NCBI GenBank assembly: GCA_039194995.1
Contig: JBCCVR010000010.1
Span: 4,274-68,273, forward strand
Length of the DNA: 64,000 nucleotides
Source: CCY15215 sp039194995
GTDB lineage: Bacteria > Cyanobacteriota > Cyanobacteriia > Cyanobacteriales > Spirulinaceae
Direction of reading: 5' to 3'
Part shown: piece after piece, positions 1 through 8,334 of the stretch
How positions within the stretch are numbered: the stretch's first letter is position 1
Layout: every line of letters starts with the position of its first letter
Program-made: the position numbers and the translations under genes
Notes under the pieces: model-generated
Told to the model about the DNA's origin: nothing
The model's input: only the letters and a program-made list of their open reading frames with translations
Database searches by the model: none

Positions 1-999
1 GTTATTACGACTCCGCCCACATCTCCTTTTCAATCCTATCTCAACAGCCTGCACCAGAAATATTTAACCACGGAAACGGGGGCGATCGCCGATCGCATTC
101 CGGAATTGGCTGCAGCAAAAGCCGAATGGTTTGGGATCTCGGTAGTGACAACGGGAGGCAAAATTTTTGAGGTGGGCAATAGCGATCGCCCCTTCACCCT
201 ACAGTCTATCTCGAAGGCATTGGTTTATGGAATGGCATTGGAAGATAGCGGGCGAGAAATGGTTCGCAGTAAAGTAAATATCAAATCCGCAGGAGAATCC
301 GCCAATGCGGTCGCTCTCGACGAACACAGCCAACTGCCCTATAATCCGATGGTCAATGCCGGCGCGATCGCGATTACGGATCTGATCGAAGGCAACAGCA
401 CCACCGATCGCCTCAATCGCATTTTGCAGAAGTTTAACCTTTATACCGGACGGGATGTCAATATCAGTTTTCCCGTCTTTCTCTCGGAAAAAGCCGCCGG
501 ACACCGCTATCGCGCCCTCGCTCACCTTTTACTCGATGTCGGGGCGATCGGCGATCGCATTGAGGAGACTCTAGATCTCTATTTTCAGCACACTTCGATC
601 CTCATCAATGCCAAAGATTTGGCCGTGATCGGTGCAACCTTAGCCAATGGTGGCATTAATCCGATTACGAAAGAGCGTGCGATCGACGAGCGTTACGTAC
701 GGGATGTGATGAGCATGATGATTGCTTGCGGGTTAGATGATTATTCGGGAGAATGGGCTTATGAAGTCGGCATTCCCGCTAAAAGTGGAGTCGGGGGCGG
801 CATTTTGGCAGCCGTTCCGGGTAAGTTAGGAATCGGCGTATTTTCTCCCCTCCTCGATTCAATGGGCAATAGCATTCGCGGTATTGAAGTTTGCAAAGAA
901 CTCTCTCGCAAGTTTGGTTTGCATCTTTTCGACACGGTTAAAGCCGATAAGGATCTAAAAGAGTGGCTCGAGAGTAATGAATCAGTTGATGGCTGGTAA
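1..999 (+). CDS. glsA: Glutaminase, 5' end beyond window
   Basis: Hydrolyses glutamine to glutamate and ammonia in the cytoplasm. The frame is open from base 1 (first codon GTT, not a start), so the true start lies just upstream; 332 residues are visible and family members are about 305-330. The serine-dependent beta-lactamase-fold core is visible: an SxxK motif (SISK, about residue 71), the VNAGAI block, and GKSGVGGGI near the C-terminus. It is unlike glutamine amidotransferases, which use Cys. Downstream is a short G+C-rich hairpin and then folE. A link to the glutamine riboswitches 6-7 kb away is only thematic. No cNMP or STAS extension is seen in the visible part. Confidence 0.93.
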   Translation, partial: VITTPPTSPFQSYLNSLHQKYLTTETGAIADRIPELAAAKAEWFGISVVTTGGKIFEVGNSDRPFTLQSISKALVYGMALEDSGREMVRSKVNIKSAGESANAVALDEHSQLPYNPMVNAGAIAITDLIEGNSTTDRLNRILQKFNLYTGRDVNISFPVFLSEKAAGHRYRALAHLLLDVGAIGDRIEETLDLYFQHTSILINAKDLAVIGATLANGGINPITKERAIDERYVRDVMSMMIACGLDDYSGEWAYEVGIPAKSGVGGGILAAVPGKLGIGVFSPLLDSMGNSIRGIEVCKELSRKFGLHLFDTVKADKDLKEWLESNESVDGW

Positions 1000-1014
1000 T
1001 TTCAGCGATTCATG

Positions 1015-1045
1015 GGGGAGCAATACGACTTCCTCCCCGATTTTT
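1015..1045 (+). terminator. Possible terminator after glutaminase
   Basis: GGGGAG (1015-1020) can pair with CTCCCC (1033-1038) across a 12-base loop. A short T-rich stretch follows. The loop is long and the U-run short, so this is a moderate candidate. Confidence 0.4.
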
Positions 1046-1088
1046 GTTCGCTAATTTTCTCTAGGAAGGCAAAATCGGTATTGTCATG

Positions 1089-1115
1089 ATACGATAATGA
1101 TAATGGTCATCGTAT
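1089..1115 (+). promoter_or_regulatory. Fur/Zur-like operator upstream of folE
   Basis: Bases 1093-1111 match the classical 19-bp Fur consensus (GATAATGATAATCATTATC) at 16 of 19 positions by eye. They are framed by an outer inverted repeat, ATACGAT at 1089-1095 and ATCGTAT at 1109-1115. The site ends 36 bp before the folE ATG, where a repressor could block transcription. Fur and Zur sites look alike in cyanobacteria; a Zn-enzyme gene downstream makes Zur the more natural guess, which is inference. Confidence 0.6.
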
Positions 1116-1151
1116 TTAACGATTTCTTCAATTTTGCACGCAAATTTTTTT

Positions 1152-1793
1152 ATGACTTTTCTAGCCGATAGATCCGAATCTCGAACTCTACGTTCTTCAG
1201 AACCCAGAGTTCGGGAAACTGTTTCGGAACAAGAAATGCAGCAAGCCGTTCGCACATTACTTCTAGGTTTGGGAGAAGATCCCGATCGCGAAGGCTTGCG
1301 CGATACTCCCAAGCGAGTCGTCAAGGCCTTAAAATTTCTCACCTCCGGCTACGGTCAATCTTTGGACGAACTCCTCAATGGCGCGGTATTCCACGAAGAT
1401 GTCAATGAGATGGTTTTAGTCAGAGATATCAATCTGTTCAGTTCTTGCGAACATCATATTCTACCGATTTTGGGTCGCGCCCACGTTGCTTATATTCCCG
1501 ATGGTAAGGTCATCGGATTATCGAAAATCGCCCGGATTTGCGAAATGTACGCGCGACGTTTGCAAGTACAAGAACGTCTCACCGCACAAATTGCCGATGC
1601 TTTGCAAGGAATATTGCAACCCAAAGGCGTTGCCGTTGCGATCGAAGCAACGCATATGTGCATGGTCATGCGCGGCGTTCAAAAACCCGGTTCTTGGACT
1701 TCCACCAATGCGTTACGGGGAATCTTCACCGAAGATGCGAAAACCCGCCAAGAATTTATGAGTTTGATTCGGCATCAGGCCAATTTTCATTAA
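1152..1793 (+). CDS. folE: GTP cyclohydrolase I (type IA)
   Basis: Converts GTP to dihydroneopterin triphosphate, the first step of folate and pterin synthesis, as a cytoplasmic toroidal homodecamer. The 213-residue protein has the expected zinc ligands: Cys and His in the SSCEHH block and the later Cys in MCMVMRG, plus HILPILGRAHVAYIP and the GLSKIAR segment. ATG 1152 was chosen over an in-frame TTG at 1134 because the extra six residues add nothing conserved. A Fur/Zur-like box sits just upstream, suggesting metal-responsive expression, and a good intrinsic terminator follows, so the gene is probably monocistronic. Confidence 0.95.
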   Translation: MTFLADRSESRTLRSSEPRVRETVSEQEMQQAVRTLLLGLGEDPDREGLRDTPKRVVKALKFLTSGYGQSLDELLNGAVFHEDVNEMVLVRDINLFSSCEHHILPILGRAHVAYIPDGKVIGLSKIARICEMYARRLQVQERLTAQIADALQGILQPKGVAVAIEATHMCMVMRGVQKPGSWTSTNALRGIFTEDAKTRQEFMSLIRHQANFH

Positions 1794-1798
1794 AGTAT

Positions 1799-1840
1799 GA
1801 AGCATTTCAACTGAAGCATTTCAACTGAAGCATTTCAACT
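1799..1840. repeat. Three tandem 14-bp repeats
   Basis: Three perfect copies of GAAGCATTTCAACT lie between the folE stop codon and its terminator. No coding role is apparent; slippage during replication would explain them. Confidence 0.85.
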
Positions 1841-1857
1841 GTCTTTGCAAACTGGTG

Positions 1858-1881
1858 ATGGGAGATTTTTCTCCCATTTTT
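1858..1881 (+). terminator. Intrinsic terminator of folE
   Basis: A perfect 8-bp stem, ATGGGAGA (1858-1865) with TCTCCCAT (1870-1877), closes a four-base T loop and is followed by TTTT. Confidence 0.8.
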
Positions 1882-1928
1882 CTTGCTTACCAATCAGTAA
1901 CTTTTTAATTGCGAATCGCGAAGGGGTA

Positions 1929-2990
1929 TTATTCCCCCATCGCTCGCAAAAACTTAGCGCGTTCTGCATTGGCGACTCCGATACTAGCAGGAAAATAACC
2001 CACGCTTTCGATTTCTTCATTGACATGGGTTAAAAAGTAGTTGATAAAAGCCGCAACTTGGGGTTTGGCTTGCATGATGGTCGCATCAGAATAAATGTAC
2101 AAAGGACGAGAGAGAGAATAAGTTCCATTTTCTACCGTCGTTTGATTGGGTTGTACTCCCTCAATAGCAATACTTTTCAAACTATCGCGATTGTTCTGAT
2201 AATAAGCATACCCAAAAAAGCCGATGGCATAGCGATTTTGAGCAACCCCGCGCAAGAGAATTTCATCATCCGCGTTGGTTTCCGTATTGGGAGCATTTCT
2301 CAAAGTTTCTTTATCCTTATCGAGTTCCTCGACAAAAAAATCTAACGTTCCCGAATCAAGATCGGGAATAAAGCGCAGAATGGGTTCATCCGGCCAGTTC
2401 GGATTGACATCCGACCATCGTTCGGCGATAAAGATAGTCACTAATTCTGCCTTGGTTGCCTCGTTCAAAAACCTATTTTCTGGATGCACGACAATCGCTA
2501 AAGCATCAACCCCAACGCGAAATTCGATGGGTTGGCGATCGATGTCTTGACAAGCGGCAATTTCTGTGTTTGTGATAGCACGGCTGGCATTAGAAATATC
2601 GGTTTCTCCAGCCTGACAGAAAAGCCGAAATCCTACCCCCGATCCAATACTGCTGAGCTTAATCGTTCCAGCATACCCATCTTCGACGAATCGTTCGTAT
2701 ATGACTTCAGAAAGGGGAAAGACTGTCGAACTTCCGGCAATATTTATATCGCCTTTTACCTCTAAAGGTTCGATCTCGGGTAATCGTGTCAGTTGGGGAT
2801 TGGCTCGTTCTGAATTGATATCGGGAGCAGATGGAAATTCTGGCAGGGGATCGACCATCTGCGGCTCGACAAACTTAGAATTAATGAGTTGATATTGCTT
2901 GGCTCGTTCTTCTCGAACCAAGGTTTCATCACAAGCGATTAGTGCTAGGGCGATCGCCGTTAAAGCGAACATTTTAAATTTCGGAATCAT
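1929..2990 (-). CDS. PstS-like phosphate-binding lipoprotein
   Basis: Probable periplasmic substrate-binding protein of the PstS type, 353 residues. The N-terminus is a lipoprotein signal peptide with a lipobox ending LALIAC (Cys at about 20). A linker of about 60 residues precedes the binding domain, which starts INIAGSSTVFPLSE and carries the SIGSGVGFRLFC, DISNASRAI and RFIPDLDSGT segments that in PstS hold phosphate. Its start lies 17 bp inside the 3' end of the upstream channel gene, so translational coupling is likely. No pstCAB genes are near, so it may be a sensor or orphan binder rather than a Pst transporter subunit. The phosphate ligand is inferred from family. Confidence 0.82.
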   Translation of the reverse strand: MIPKFKMFALTAIALALIACDETLVREERAKQYQLINSKFVEPQMVDPLPEFPSAPDINSERANPQLTRLPEIEPLEVKGDINIAGSSTVFPLSEVIYERFVEDGYAGTIKLSSIGSGVGFRLFCQAGETDISNASRAITNTEIAACQDIDRQPIEFRVGVDALAIVVHPENRFLNEATKAELVTIFIAERWSDVNPNWPDEPILRFIPDLDSGTLDFFVEELDKDKETLRNAPNTETNADDEILLRGVAQNRYAIGFFGYAYYQNNRDSLKSIAIEGVQPNQTTVENGTYSLSRPLYIYSDATIMQAKPQVAAFINYFLTHVNEEIESVGYFPASIGVANAERAKFLRAMGE

Positions 2991-4521
2991 AGGAATTATT
3001 CGCGATCGAGGGGTTAGAATAGCGACCGTTTTTCCTTGGGAGAGAAGGAGGATGGGCCTTTTGGATAAGTGCTAGGGATTTCTTGCGTTCTTTAATGAGC
3101 ATGTTCATTTCCGAAGCAAATTTCCCATTTTCTTCAATCAATTGCGTAATGATATTACATCCGATGATGATAGTATTCAAATCTTCTAGAACAACACTGG
3201 AAACGGGACTGACTTCTCCCGGAAATAACGCCATTTCTCCAAAAAATTCTCCGGTTGACATGGTTTGTACGTCATGTCGGTCTCCCCGAGAATCGTCTAC
3301 ATATAATTTAACCCTACCCCTGCGGATAATATACAAACCCCGGTCTTCTTTCCCTGCTTCTACCACTTTCTCGCCAATGCCATAGGTTTCGATATTAGCA
3401 TTGTTGGCGAGAGCGGCGATCGCGTCATTATCGAGAGAAATAAAATAAGGCAAGGAACGCAAATATTGTTGCAAGTCCTCTCGAGAACTATCGGGTCTAA
3501 CGGGTTCTCCTTGAATTTCGTAGTGGATGGCGTGGGGAAGAGGAATCGTTAAAGAATAACGCCTTGTCGTGTAATAAATGCGCGTCAATACTTCCCCCAT
3601 AATTTTATCGGAAACCGGGTAATCATCAATAGTGTACTCAACTTCATACTCAATATAAAATTCGCTGTAAGTCGAGATATGAACTTCAGGAGAGGGATGG
3701 TCGAGGACTTGATTAATTGACAGGACGGCTTCTTTAATGGCACTCCTGACGAGATTGGGGGGATCTTCATAGGAAAATCTGACTTTTACTCGTTCGATGT
3801 GATAAGGGTCTCCCAAGGAATAGTTGTTGAGGGTTTCTTGCCCCAATACGCCGTTGGGAATGACGATAATTTCTTTCTCTCGCGTTTGCAAGCGTACCGC
3901 ACGCCAGTTCATTTCAATGACTTCGCCTTCAATTTCTCCTACCTTGAGCCAGTCGCCAATCCGGAAGGGGCTTTCAAAAACGAGGAGGAAGCCAGAAACA
4001 AGGTTACTTAATGTATCTTGTAAGGCGAGGGCGATCACTACAGAACCCACCCCTAAAGCCGTAGCAATTTGGCTGAGATCGATTTGCCAAATATTCGAGG
4101 CAACATAAGCGGACATTCCCAGCATTACAGCAATACGAGCGGCTTGGAAGAATAAACCCGGGACGAGGATTTGCCACGAATAGCTTTTTCCTGCCTTACT
4201 TTTTGCGCGAGTCGTAAAAATCGAACTGAGTAGGGTCAAAATTGTGTACGTAACAGCGACCCAGAGCACTGTTTCTAGTATTTGTAAGAGATGTTCCGTT
4301 GTCAGTTCTAGAGGAATTCTGGGAGTTTCTACGCCTAAAAACTGGCGAGACACGAAATATATTGCCGTTAGCGGTAGCACCCAGCGCCGCAAATTGTAGC
4401 AAACTTTGCTCAAGGGATTTCCAGCGCGAGATAGGCGATCGCTCGCTTCTCCAAGGGCGATCGCGATTAGGGGAAATCCGACAATTAATGTTAATGCCCA
4501 AATAATTAATGAGTTATCCAT
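2974..4521 (-). CDS. MscS-type mechanosensitive channel with cyclic-nucleotide-binding-like domain
   Basis: Inner-membrane channel, 515 residues. About four hydrophobic segments lie in residues 5-165. The pore-lining and beta domain follows (ALGVGSVVIALALQDTLSNL, then FESPFRIGDWLKVG), with a C-terminal cNMP-binding-like domain at about 365-485 (PYFISLDNDAIAALA, FFGEMALFPGE). Where cyclic-nucleotide binders have an Arg in the phosphate-binding cassette (GE-AL-----RSA), this protein reads GEVSPVSSV with no Arg, so nucleotide binding is doubtful. It sits 160 bp downstream of a cyclase-like gene on the same strand and overlaps the PstS-like gene, suggesting one transcript. MscS-CNBD fusions are known in cyanobacteria. 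Confidence 0.88.
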   Translation of the reverse strand: MDNSLIIWALTLIVGFPLIAIALGEASDRLSRAGNPLSKVCYNLRRWVLPLTAIYFVSRQFLGVETPRIPLELTTEHLLQILETVLWVAVTYTILTLLSSIFTTRAKSKAGKSYSWQILVPGLFFQAARIAVMLGMSAYVASNIWQIDLSQIATALGVGSVVIALALQDTLSNLVSGFLLVFESPFRIGDWLKVGEIEGEVIEMNWRAVRLQTREKEIIVIPNGVLGQETLNNYSLGDPYHIERVKVRFSYEDPPNLVRSAIKEAVLSINQVLDHPSPEVHISTYSEFYIEYEVEYTIDDYPVSDKIMGEVLTRIYYTTRRYSLTIPLPHAIHYEIQGEPVRPDSSREDLQQYLRSLPYFISLDNDAIAALANNANIETYGIGEKVVEAGKEDRGLYIIRRGRVKLYVDDSRGDRHDVQTMSTGEFFGEMALFPGEVSPVSSVVLEDLNTIIIGCNIITQLIEENGKFASEMNMLIKERKKSLALIQKAHPPSLPRKNGRYSNPSIANNSYDSEI

Positions 4522-4681
4522 TGGGTTATTGGTTATTGGTTGTCTTGGTGCGCGTTCCCTGTCTTGGTCAGCATTCCCTTGCGTCTTACGCCGACGCGGG
4601 GTCGCACCGCTATTGGTTGCATTCCGGCTCCCCCTCTAGGGAGGAGGCTGGGGGGTGGGTTAGATTTGGGTAAGTTGCCTT

Positions 4682-7099
4682 TTAATTCCTATTCTCTTTA
4701 TTCCTGCTAAAAGGAGAAATCTTGCTCCAGAATCCTGTTTTTGCTTTTTCTTTCTCCAACTCGAGCAGAAAATCTCTTGATTTTTGTGAAGAATAGCGAG
4801 CGAGTTTCCCTTCTTGATCCTCCACGATCGCGCCATTACCATTGCTGGCGCGATCGCCATTGTTGCCATTGCGAGAGACCGTGTTTTCGGCAACAGCCAC
4901 ATCAATAGTTTCCGCACTATCGGTTCGTAAATAGCCCCCTTCCAACTCCTCATCCCTCGAGCCTTTACCTTGGAAAAACCACGTATTTAATTGCCGTCGT
5001 CCTTCAATCTCGATCGCGTCATGGGCAGAAAATGTATAAAATTCTTTCAGGCGATCGTAAACGTCTTGGGTCACGAGTACTGTATTCAACCGAGCATTCA
5101 CATTTAAACTATTCGAAATATTAACGGTGTCCCCCCACAATTCGTACATGAATTTTTTCGAGCCGATAATCCCTGCCATCACCGGACCCACGTGAATGCC
5201 AGCTTTGAGTCCCAGTCGGGTTTGATATTTGTTGTTGAAATTCTGGACGATTTTCATGGCTTCGATGACAAAATCCATCATAGTTTTAGTGTGATCCAGC
5301 CGGGGTTTGGTAATGCCAGAAACCGCCACATAGCGATCGCCAATGGTTTTTAATTTTTCTACATCGTACCGTTCTGCCTGTTCGTCAAAAGCATTAATTA
5401 ACTCGTTGAGAAGGGCGGCGGCTTCCTCTACGTCCCGTTGTTCGGAGAGCATGGTAAAACCTGTCGCCGTCGCAAATAAAACCGTTGCTTGTTGAACTTC
5501 ATCGGCAATACTTTTTTCTCCCTGTTTCATGCGTTCGGCAATGGGGCCGGGCAAAATATTGAGCAGGAGTTCTTCTTTTTCTTGATTGCTGCGCTCGAGG
5601 GCTTCAGTTTGTTGGCGCAGGTTCTTCACCATTTCATTGAAAGTCTGCGCCAGCAAGTTAAACTCGTCTTGCGTGGCTAATTTAACCTCTACATCTAAGT
5701 TTCCCCGACCGACTTGGCGAGAACCTTCAACCAAGGTATCAATCGGTCGGACGAAATTTTTGGCAGCCATGGCCGCAAACCAAGTCACAAGTAGGCTGAG
5801 AATGACCGTGGAGAGGAGCATAACATTTTGCAAAGCACGCACGGGTTCGTAGGCTTCAGCACGATCTTTTTCTGCGAGGATTGCCCAGTCCAGTCCGGGG
5901 ATGTCGAGAGGGGCATAAGAACTCAACACGGGAACGTTGCGATAATCTAAAACAATCTGCGTGCCTTGTTCTCCGGCAATTCCCTTTTGAGCCGCTTCAG
6001 TATTGACGGGTTGTAGGAGAATTGAGCTTTCAAACTGTTCGATCCGATCGATAATACTATCGGGGAGTCCCGTATCTTGCAATGTTTTCTTGTAGTTTTT
6101 AAGATTTTCCTCGGGATTTTCTTCGTCGATATCCTCAATCAGAAAACGAGAGAGAGAACGCATGGTTGAATCTGGACCGACAAGATAGGTTTCTCCCGTT
6201 TCTCCCAGTCCTTCTTCTTCCCATCTTTCCCCATTGGTCATCACATCATTAATTTCGTCTACGGGCAATTGTATGGCTAAAATGCCAATGACATGAGGAC
6301 CGTTATAAATCGGTGCCGCGATAAAAGCAGCCGGTGCCATATAAGAAGGGCGATAGGGCTGGAAATCAACAATTTGCACTTGCCCGCGATCGGGATTATT
6401 GCGGACGGCTCTGACAATTCTAGCTAAGTTACTTTGACGATAGGGACCGGAGGTTAAATTTGTGGCATAGTCGGTTTCTTTGTAGACAGAATAAACAATA
6501 TCTCCAGTTTTATGGTTGATCAAAAACAAATCGTAGTAGCCGAATTTTTTAATTAGATTGCGAAAGATAGGATGATATTTTTCGTGATATTGACTGTATT
6601 CGCTTTCATCTTCAGCGCGATCGAGGATATCTTTTTCTCCCACGGGATTGGGATTGTTGGCGATGTAGTGATATTGCAAGTATTGAGCGGCTTGACTTCT
6701 AGGGGCATAATTTTCCCAGTGGGGATCGCCTTCAATATTCTTGGCGAGTCTGGGAAAGAACTCATTTTCGTAATGTTGGGCGATCGCCTCGCTCCATTCA
6801 TTGTCAATATATTCGGGTTGGACTTCGCGAAACCCCCGATTGAACTCGGCCATAGCCGAAACCATCATGCGATCTTCCGCTAGAGTTTCGACGTGATTGT
6901 ACAGGGTTTGAAATAAAGACTCGATTTGCCCTGCTTTAGCCGATCGCAAGCTGGTGAGTTGATCGAAGATGGCTTGGGTTAAATGGGATCTAGCGCGATT
7001 CCAACTCAGCAAGCTAATGACGAGGATAGATCCTAGACTGGCAGCGAGGAGGATGAGGGAAAGTTTGGATTTGATCGTCAAGCGGTTGAATTGTAGCAT
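4682..7099 (-). CDS. Membrane receptor with HAMP and degenerate class III nucleotide cyclase domain
   Basis: An 805-residue sensor. Order: transmembrane segment (about 12-33), large periplasmic Cache-like sensor (about 40-430), second transmembrane segment (about 432-452), HAMP (about 455-505), short coiled coil, class III cyclase homology domain (about 530-720), and a low-complexity tail. The cyclase domain is odd. The first metal-binding Asp position (LFADxxGFT in active enzymes) reads LFATATGFT. The transition-state Arg after WGDTVN (usually VNxASR) is replaced in VNISNS. The second metal Asp (KTIGD) is kept. By established class III mechanism this predicts a catalytically weak or dead domain, perhaps a regulator or heterodimer partner. 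The neighbouring channel with a cNMP-like domain suggests a shared pathway. Confidence 0.87.
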   Translation of the reverse strand: MLQFNRLTIKSKLSLILLAASLGSILVISLLSWNRARSHLTQAIFDQLTSLRSAKAGQIESLFQTLYNHVETLAEDRMMVSAMAEFNRGFREVQPEYIDNEWSEAIAQHYENEFFPRLAKNIEGDPHWENYAPRSQAAQYLQYHYIANNPNPVGEKDILDRAEDESEYSQYHEKYHPIFRNLIKKFGYYDLFLINHKTGDIVYSVYKETDYATNLTSGPYRQSNLARIVRAVRNNPDRGQVQIVDFQPYRPSYMAPAAFIAAPIYNGPHVIGILAIQLPVDEINDVMTNGERWEEEGLGETGETYLVGPDSTMRSLSRFLIEDIDEENPEENLKNYKKTLQDTGLPDSIIDRIEQFESSILLQPVNTEAAQKGIAGEQGTQIVLDYRNVPVLSSYAPLDIPGLDWAILAEKDRAEAYEPVRALQNVMLLSTVILSLLVTWFAAMAAKNFVRPIDTLVEGSRQVGRGNLDVEVKLATQDEFNLLAQTFNEMVKNLRQQTEALERSNQEKEELLLNILPGPIAERMKQGEKSIADEVQQATVLFATATGFTMLSEQRDVEEAAALLNELINAFDEQAERYDVEKLKTIGDRYVAVSGITKPRLDHTKTMMDFVIEAMKIVQNFNNKYQTRLGLKAGIHVGPVMAGIIGSKKFMYELWGDTVNISNSLNVNARLNTVLVTQDVYDRLKEFYTFSAHDAIEIEGRRQLNTWFFQGKGSRDEELEGGYLRTDSAETIDVAVAENTVSRNGNNGDRASNGNGAIVEDQEGKLARYSSQKSRDFLLELEKEKAKTGFWSKISPFSRNKENRN

Positions 7100-7402
7100 C
7101 GATGAGTATAGCGATCGCTATTGCCGTATTTTCTCTGAGTTCATTATAATCACCCTTCCCCTTTTGGCGACCGTTCCCAAAGATTTAAGCATTTTCGATC
7201 GCCTCCTCTCAGCCAATATTTATAATTGCAATTTTTAGGTGAAAAATTGTGAATTTTTGCGGTTTCTTTTCCGTATTTTCTACGATATGGATACGATCGG
7301 ATAAAAAAAGAGAGGTTTTTAATCCTCTCTTGTCACTTCCCAAATAAAATTTAAGCGAGTAAACTTGATGTGCGATCGCCCGAAGGCAATCTTGATTGCG
7401 GA
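7100..7402. other. Intergenic region between cyclase and DUF4278 array
   Basis: No coding sequence is supported. It holds the terminator at 7303-7331 and the upstream region of the cyclase gene. The rest is A+T-rich with no clear motif. Confidence 0.6.
7303..7331 (-). terminator. Intrinsic terminator of the DUF4278 array
   Basis: Read on the minus strand, AAGAGAGG and CCTCTCTT form a perfect 8-bp stem with an 8-base loop, followed by a run of seven U. It lies about 70 bp beyond the stop codon of the last DUF4278 gene. Confidence 0.85.
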
Positions 7403-7579
7403 TTAGCTGGCAGCTTGACGGACACCGCGATAGACGAGTCGATCGGCATGCTTGACGCGAGCCTGTTTATTCTGCCAAGTTACACGAGCACCACGATATT
7501 TTCCTTCTACAACAACATTGGTCGTAGCAACAGTGTTCTTATTTGCAGTGTAGCTTTGTCCGCGATAAAAGAGTTTCAT
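7403..7579 (-). CDS. DUF4278 small protein, copy 1
   Basis: A 58-residue protein starting MKLFYRGQSYT, with central VVVEGKYRGARVTW and a conserved end VYRGVRQAAS. It belongs to the cyanobacterial DUF4278 family, whose function is unknown. The start is fixed by a strong Shine-Dalgarno AGGAGG about 7 bases before the ATG and by alignment with two neighbouring paralogues. The leader RNA contains a glutamine-I riboswitch (7628-7686), so expression should follow cellular glutamine. It is basic and probably cytoplasmic, with no signal peptide. A longer open frame on the opposite strand is an artefact of this gene. Confidence 0.85.
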   Translation of the reverse strand: MKLFYRGQSYTANKNTVATTNVVVEGKYRGARVTWQNKQARVKHADRLVYRGVRQAAS

Positions 7580-7627
7580 GGCCTTCGCCTCCTTTCTAAA
7601 ATTTTGAAGTTTACGTTTAGATTTGAG

Positions 7628-7686
7628 GCGCGTTCCTTCAGGTGTTCTCCCTACTTCCGTCTCGATTTAAGCGATCGAGATGAACG
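7628..7686 (-). promoter_or_regulatory. Glutamine-I (glnA) riboswitch, copy 1
   Basis: On the minus strand the RNA shows the glnA-motif architecture: P1 CGUUC/GAACG, P2 UCUCGAU/AUCGAGA closing a 7-base loop, the conserved CGGAAGUAGG core, a short P3 (AGG/CCU), then GAAGGAACGC. The aptamer ends about 50 bases before the DUF4278 ATG, leaving room for an expression platform near the ribosome-binding site. Glutamine binding is inferred from the class; I identified it by its core bases and stems, not by a search. Confidence 0.85.
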
Positions 7687-7737
7687 ATTATTCGTATATC
7701 TGCATTCTGCGATCCCTGTCGTTCGCAATCATTCTCT

Positions 7738-7914
7738 TTAACCGACAGTGCAACGGACACCGCGATAGACGAGTCGATCGCTATGCTTGACGCGAGCTTG
7801 TTTATTCTGCCAAGTTACATTAGCGCCACGATATTTTCCTTCTACAACAACATTGGTAGCGGGAATGGTATTGGTTTGAGTCGTATAGCTTTGTCCGCGA
7901 TAAAAGAGTTTCAT
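7738..7914 (-). CDS. DUF4278 small protein, copy 2
   Basis: A 58-residue paralogue of copies 1 and 3: MKLFYRGQSYT at the start, VVVEGKYRGANVTW in the middle, VYRGVRCTVG at the end. Differences from copy 1 cluster at residues 12-20 and the last four residues. A strong AGGAGG lies just upstream of the ATG, and its own glutamine riboswitch (7960-8020) sits in the leader. Function is unknown. Separate riboswitches mean each copy can respond to glutamine independently, even if some transcripts read through. Confidence 0.85.
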   Translation of the reverse strand: MKLFYRGQSYTTQTNTIPATNVVVEGKYRGANVTWQNKQARVKHSDRLVYRGVRCTVG

Positions 7915-7959
7915 GGCTGTCGCCTCCTTTCTAACTTTGAAGTTTGCGTTTAGATTTGA

Positions 7960-8020
7960 GGCGCGTTCCTTCGGGAAGCGTTCCCTACTTCCGTCTCGAT
8001 TTAAGCGATCGAGATGAACG
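7960..8020 (-). promoter_or_regulatory. Glutamine-I (glnA) riboswitch, copy 2
   Basis: It has the same fold as copy 1: P1 CGUUC/GAACG, a P2 arm identical to copy 1, the CGGAAGUAGG core and GAAGGAACGC. P3 is longer here (GGGAA/UUCCC around a 3-base loop), so P3 changed while its pairing was kept. It ends about 46 bases before the ATG. Confidence 0.85.
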
Positions 8021-8112
8021 ATTTTGGGGGAATTTGTATCGCAGGCGATACTTTTAGCGATCGAGGAGCAAAGTTTTGTTTTACTCTAAAACTTTGCTCT
8101 CTTAAGTTTCCA

Positions 8113-8289
8113 TTAACCGCCAGTGTGACGAACGCCGCGATAGGTTAGTTCGTTAGCGTGTTTGACGCGGGCGTGCTTATTATTCCAAGTGATGTTAGCA
8201 CCGCGATACTTACCTTCTACAGTAACATCGGTAGCGGGAACAGTTTTAGTGTGAGCAGTATAGCTTTGTCCGCGATAAAAGAGTTTCAT
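8113..8289 (-). CDS. DUF4278 small protein, copy 3
   Basis: A 58-residue paralogue, first in the direction of transcription. It keeps MKLFYRGQSYT and VEGKYRGANITW and ends YRGVRHTGG. It is the most diverged of the three, with NELTY in place of DRLVY and Thr33 to Ile-type changes. AGGAGG lies just upstream of the ATG, and a glutamine riboswitch (8335-8395) sits in the leader. Function is unknown; the repeated VEGKYRGxxVTW core suggests a small beta-rich fold, which is speculative. Confidence 0.85.
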   Translation of the reverse strand: MKLFYRGQSYTAHTKTVPATDVTVEGKYRGANITWNNKHARVKHANELTYRGVRHTGG

Positions 8290-8334
8290 GGCTGTCGCCT
8301 CCTTTCTAAAATCCTTGATGTGCTTAGATTTGAG

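Noticed and set aside
7370..7741. Plus-strand open frame of 123 codons over the first DUF4278 unit
   Set aside because: It runs antisense to a conserved small gene with strong ribosome-binding site and riboswitch leader; the composition is the mirror of that gene.
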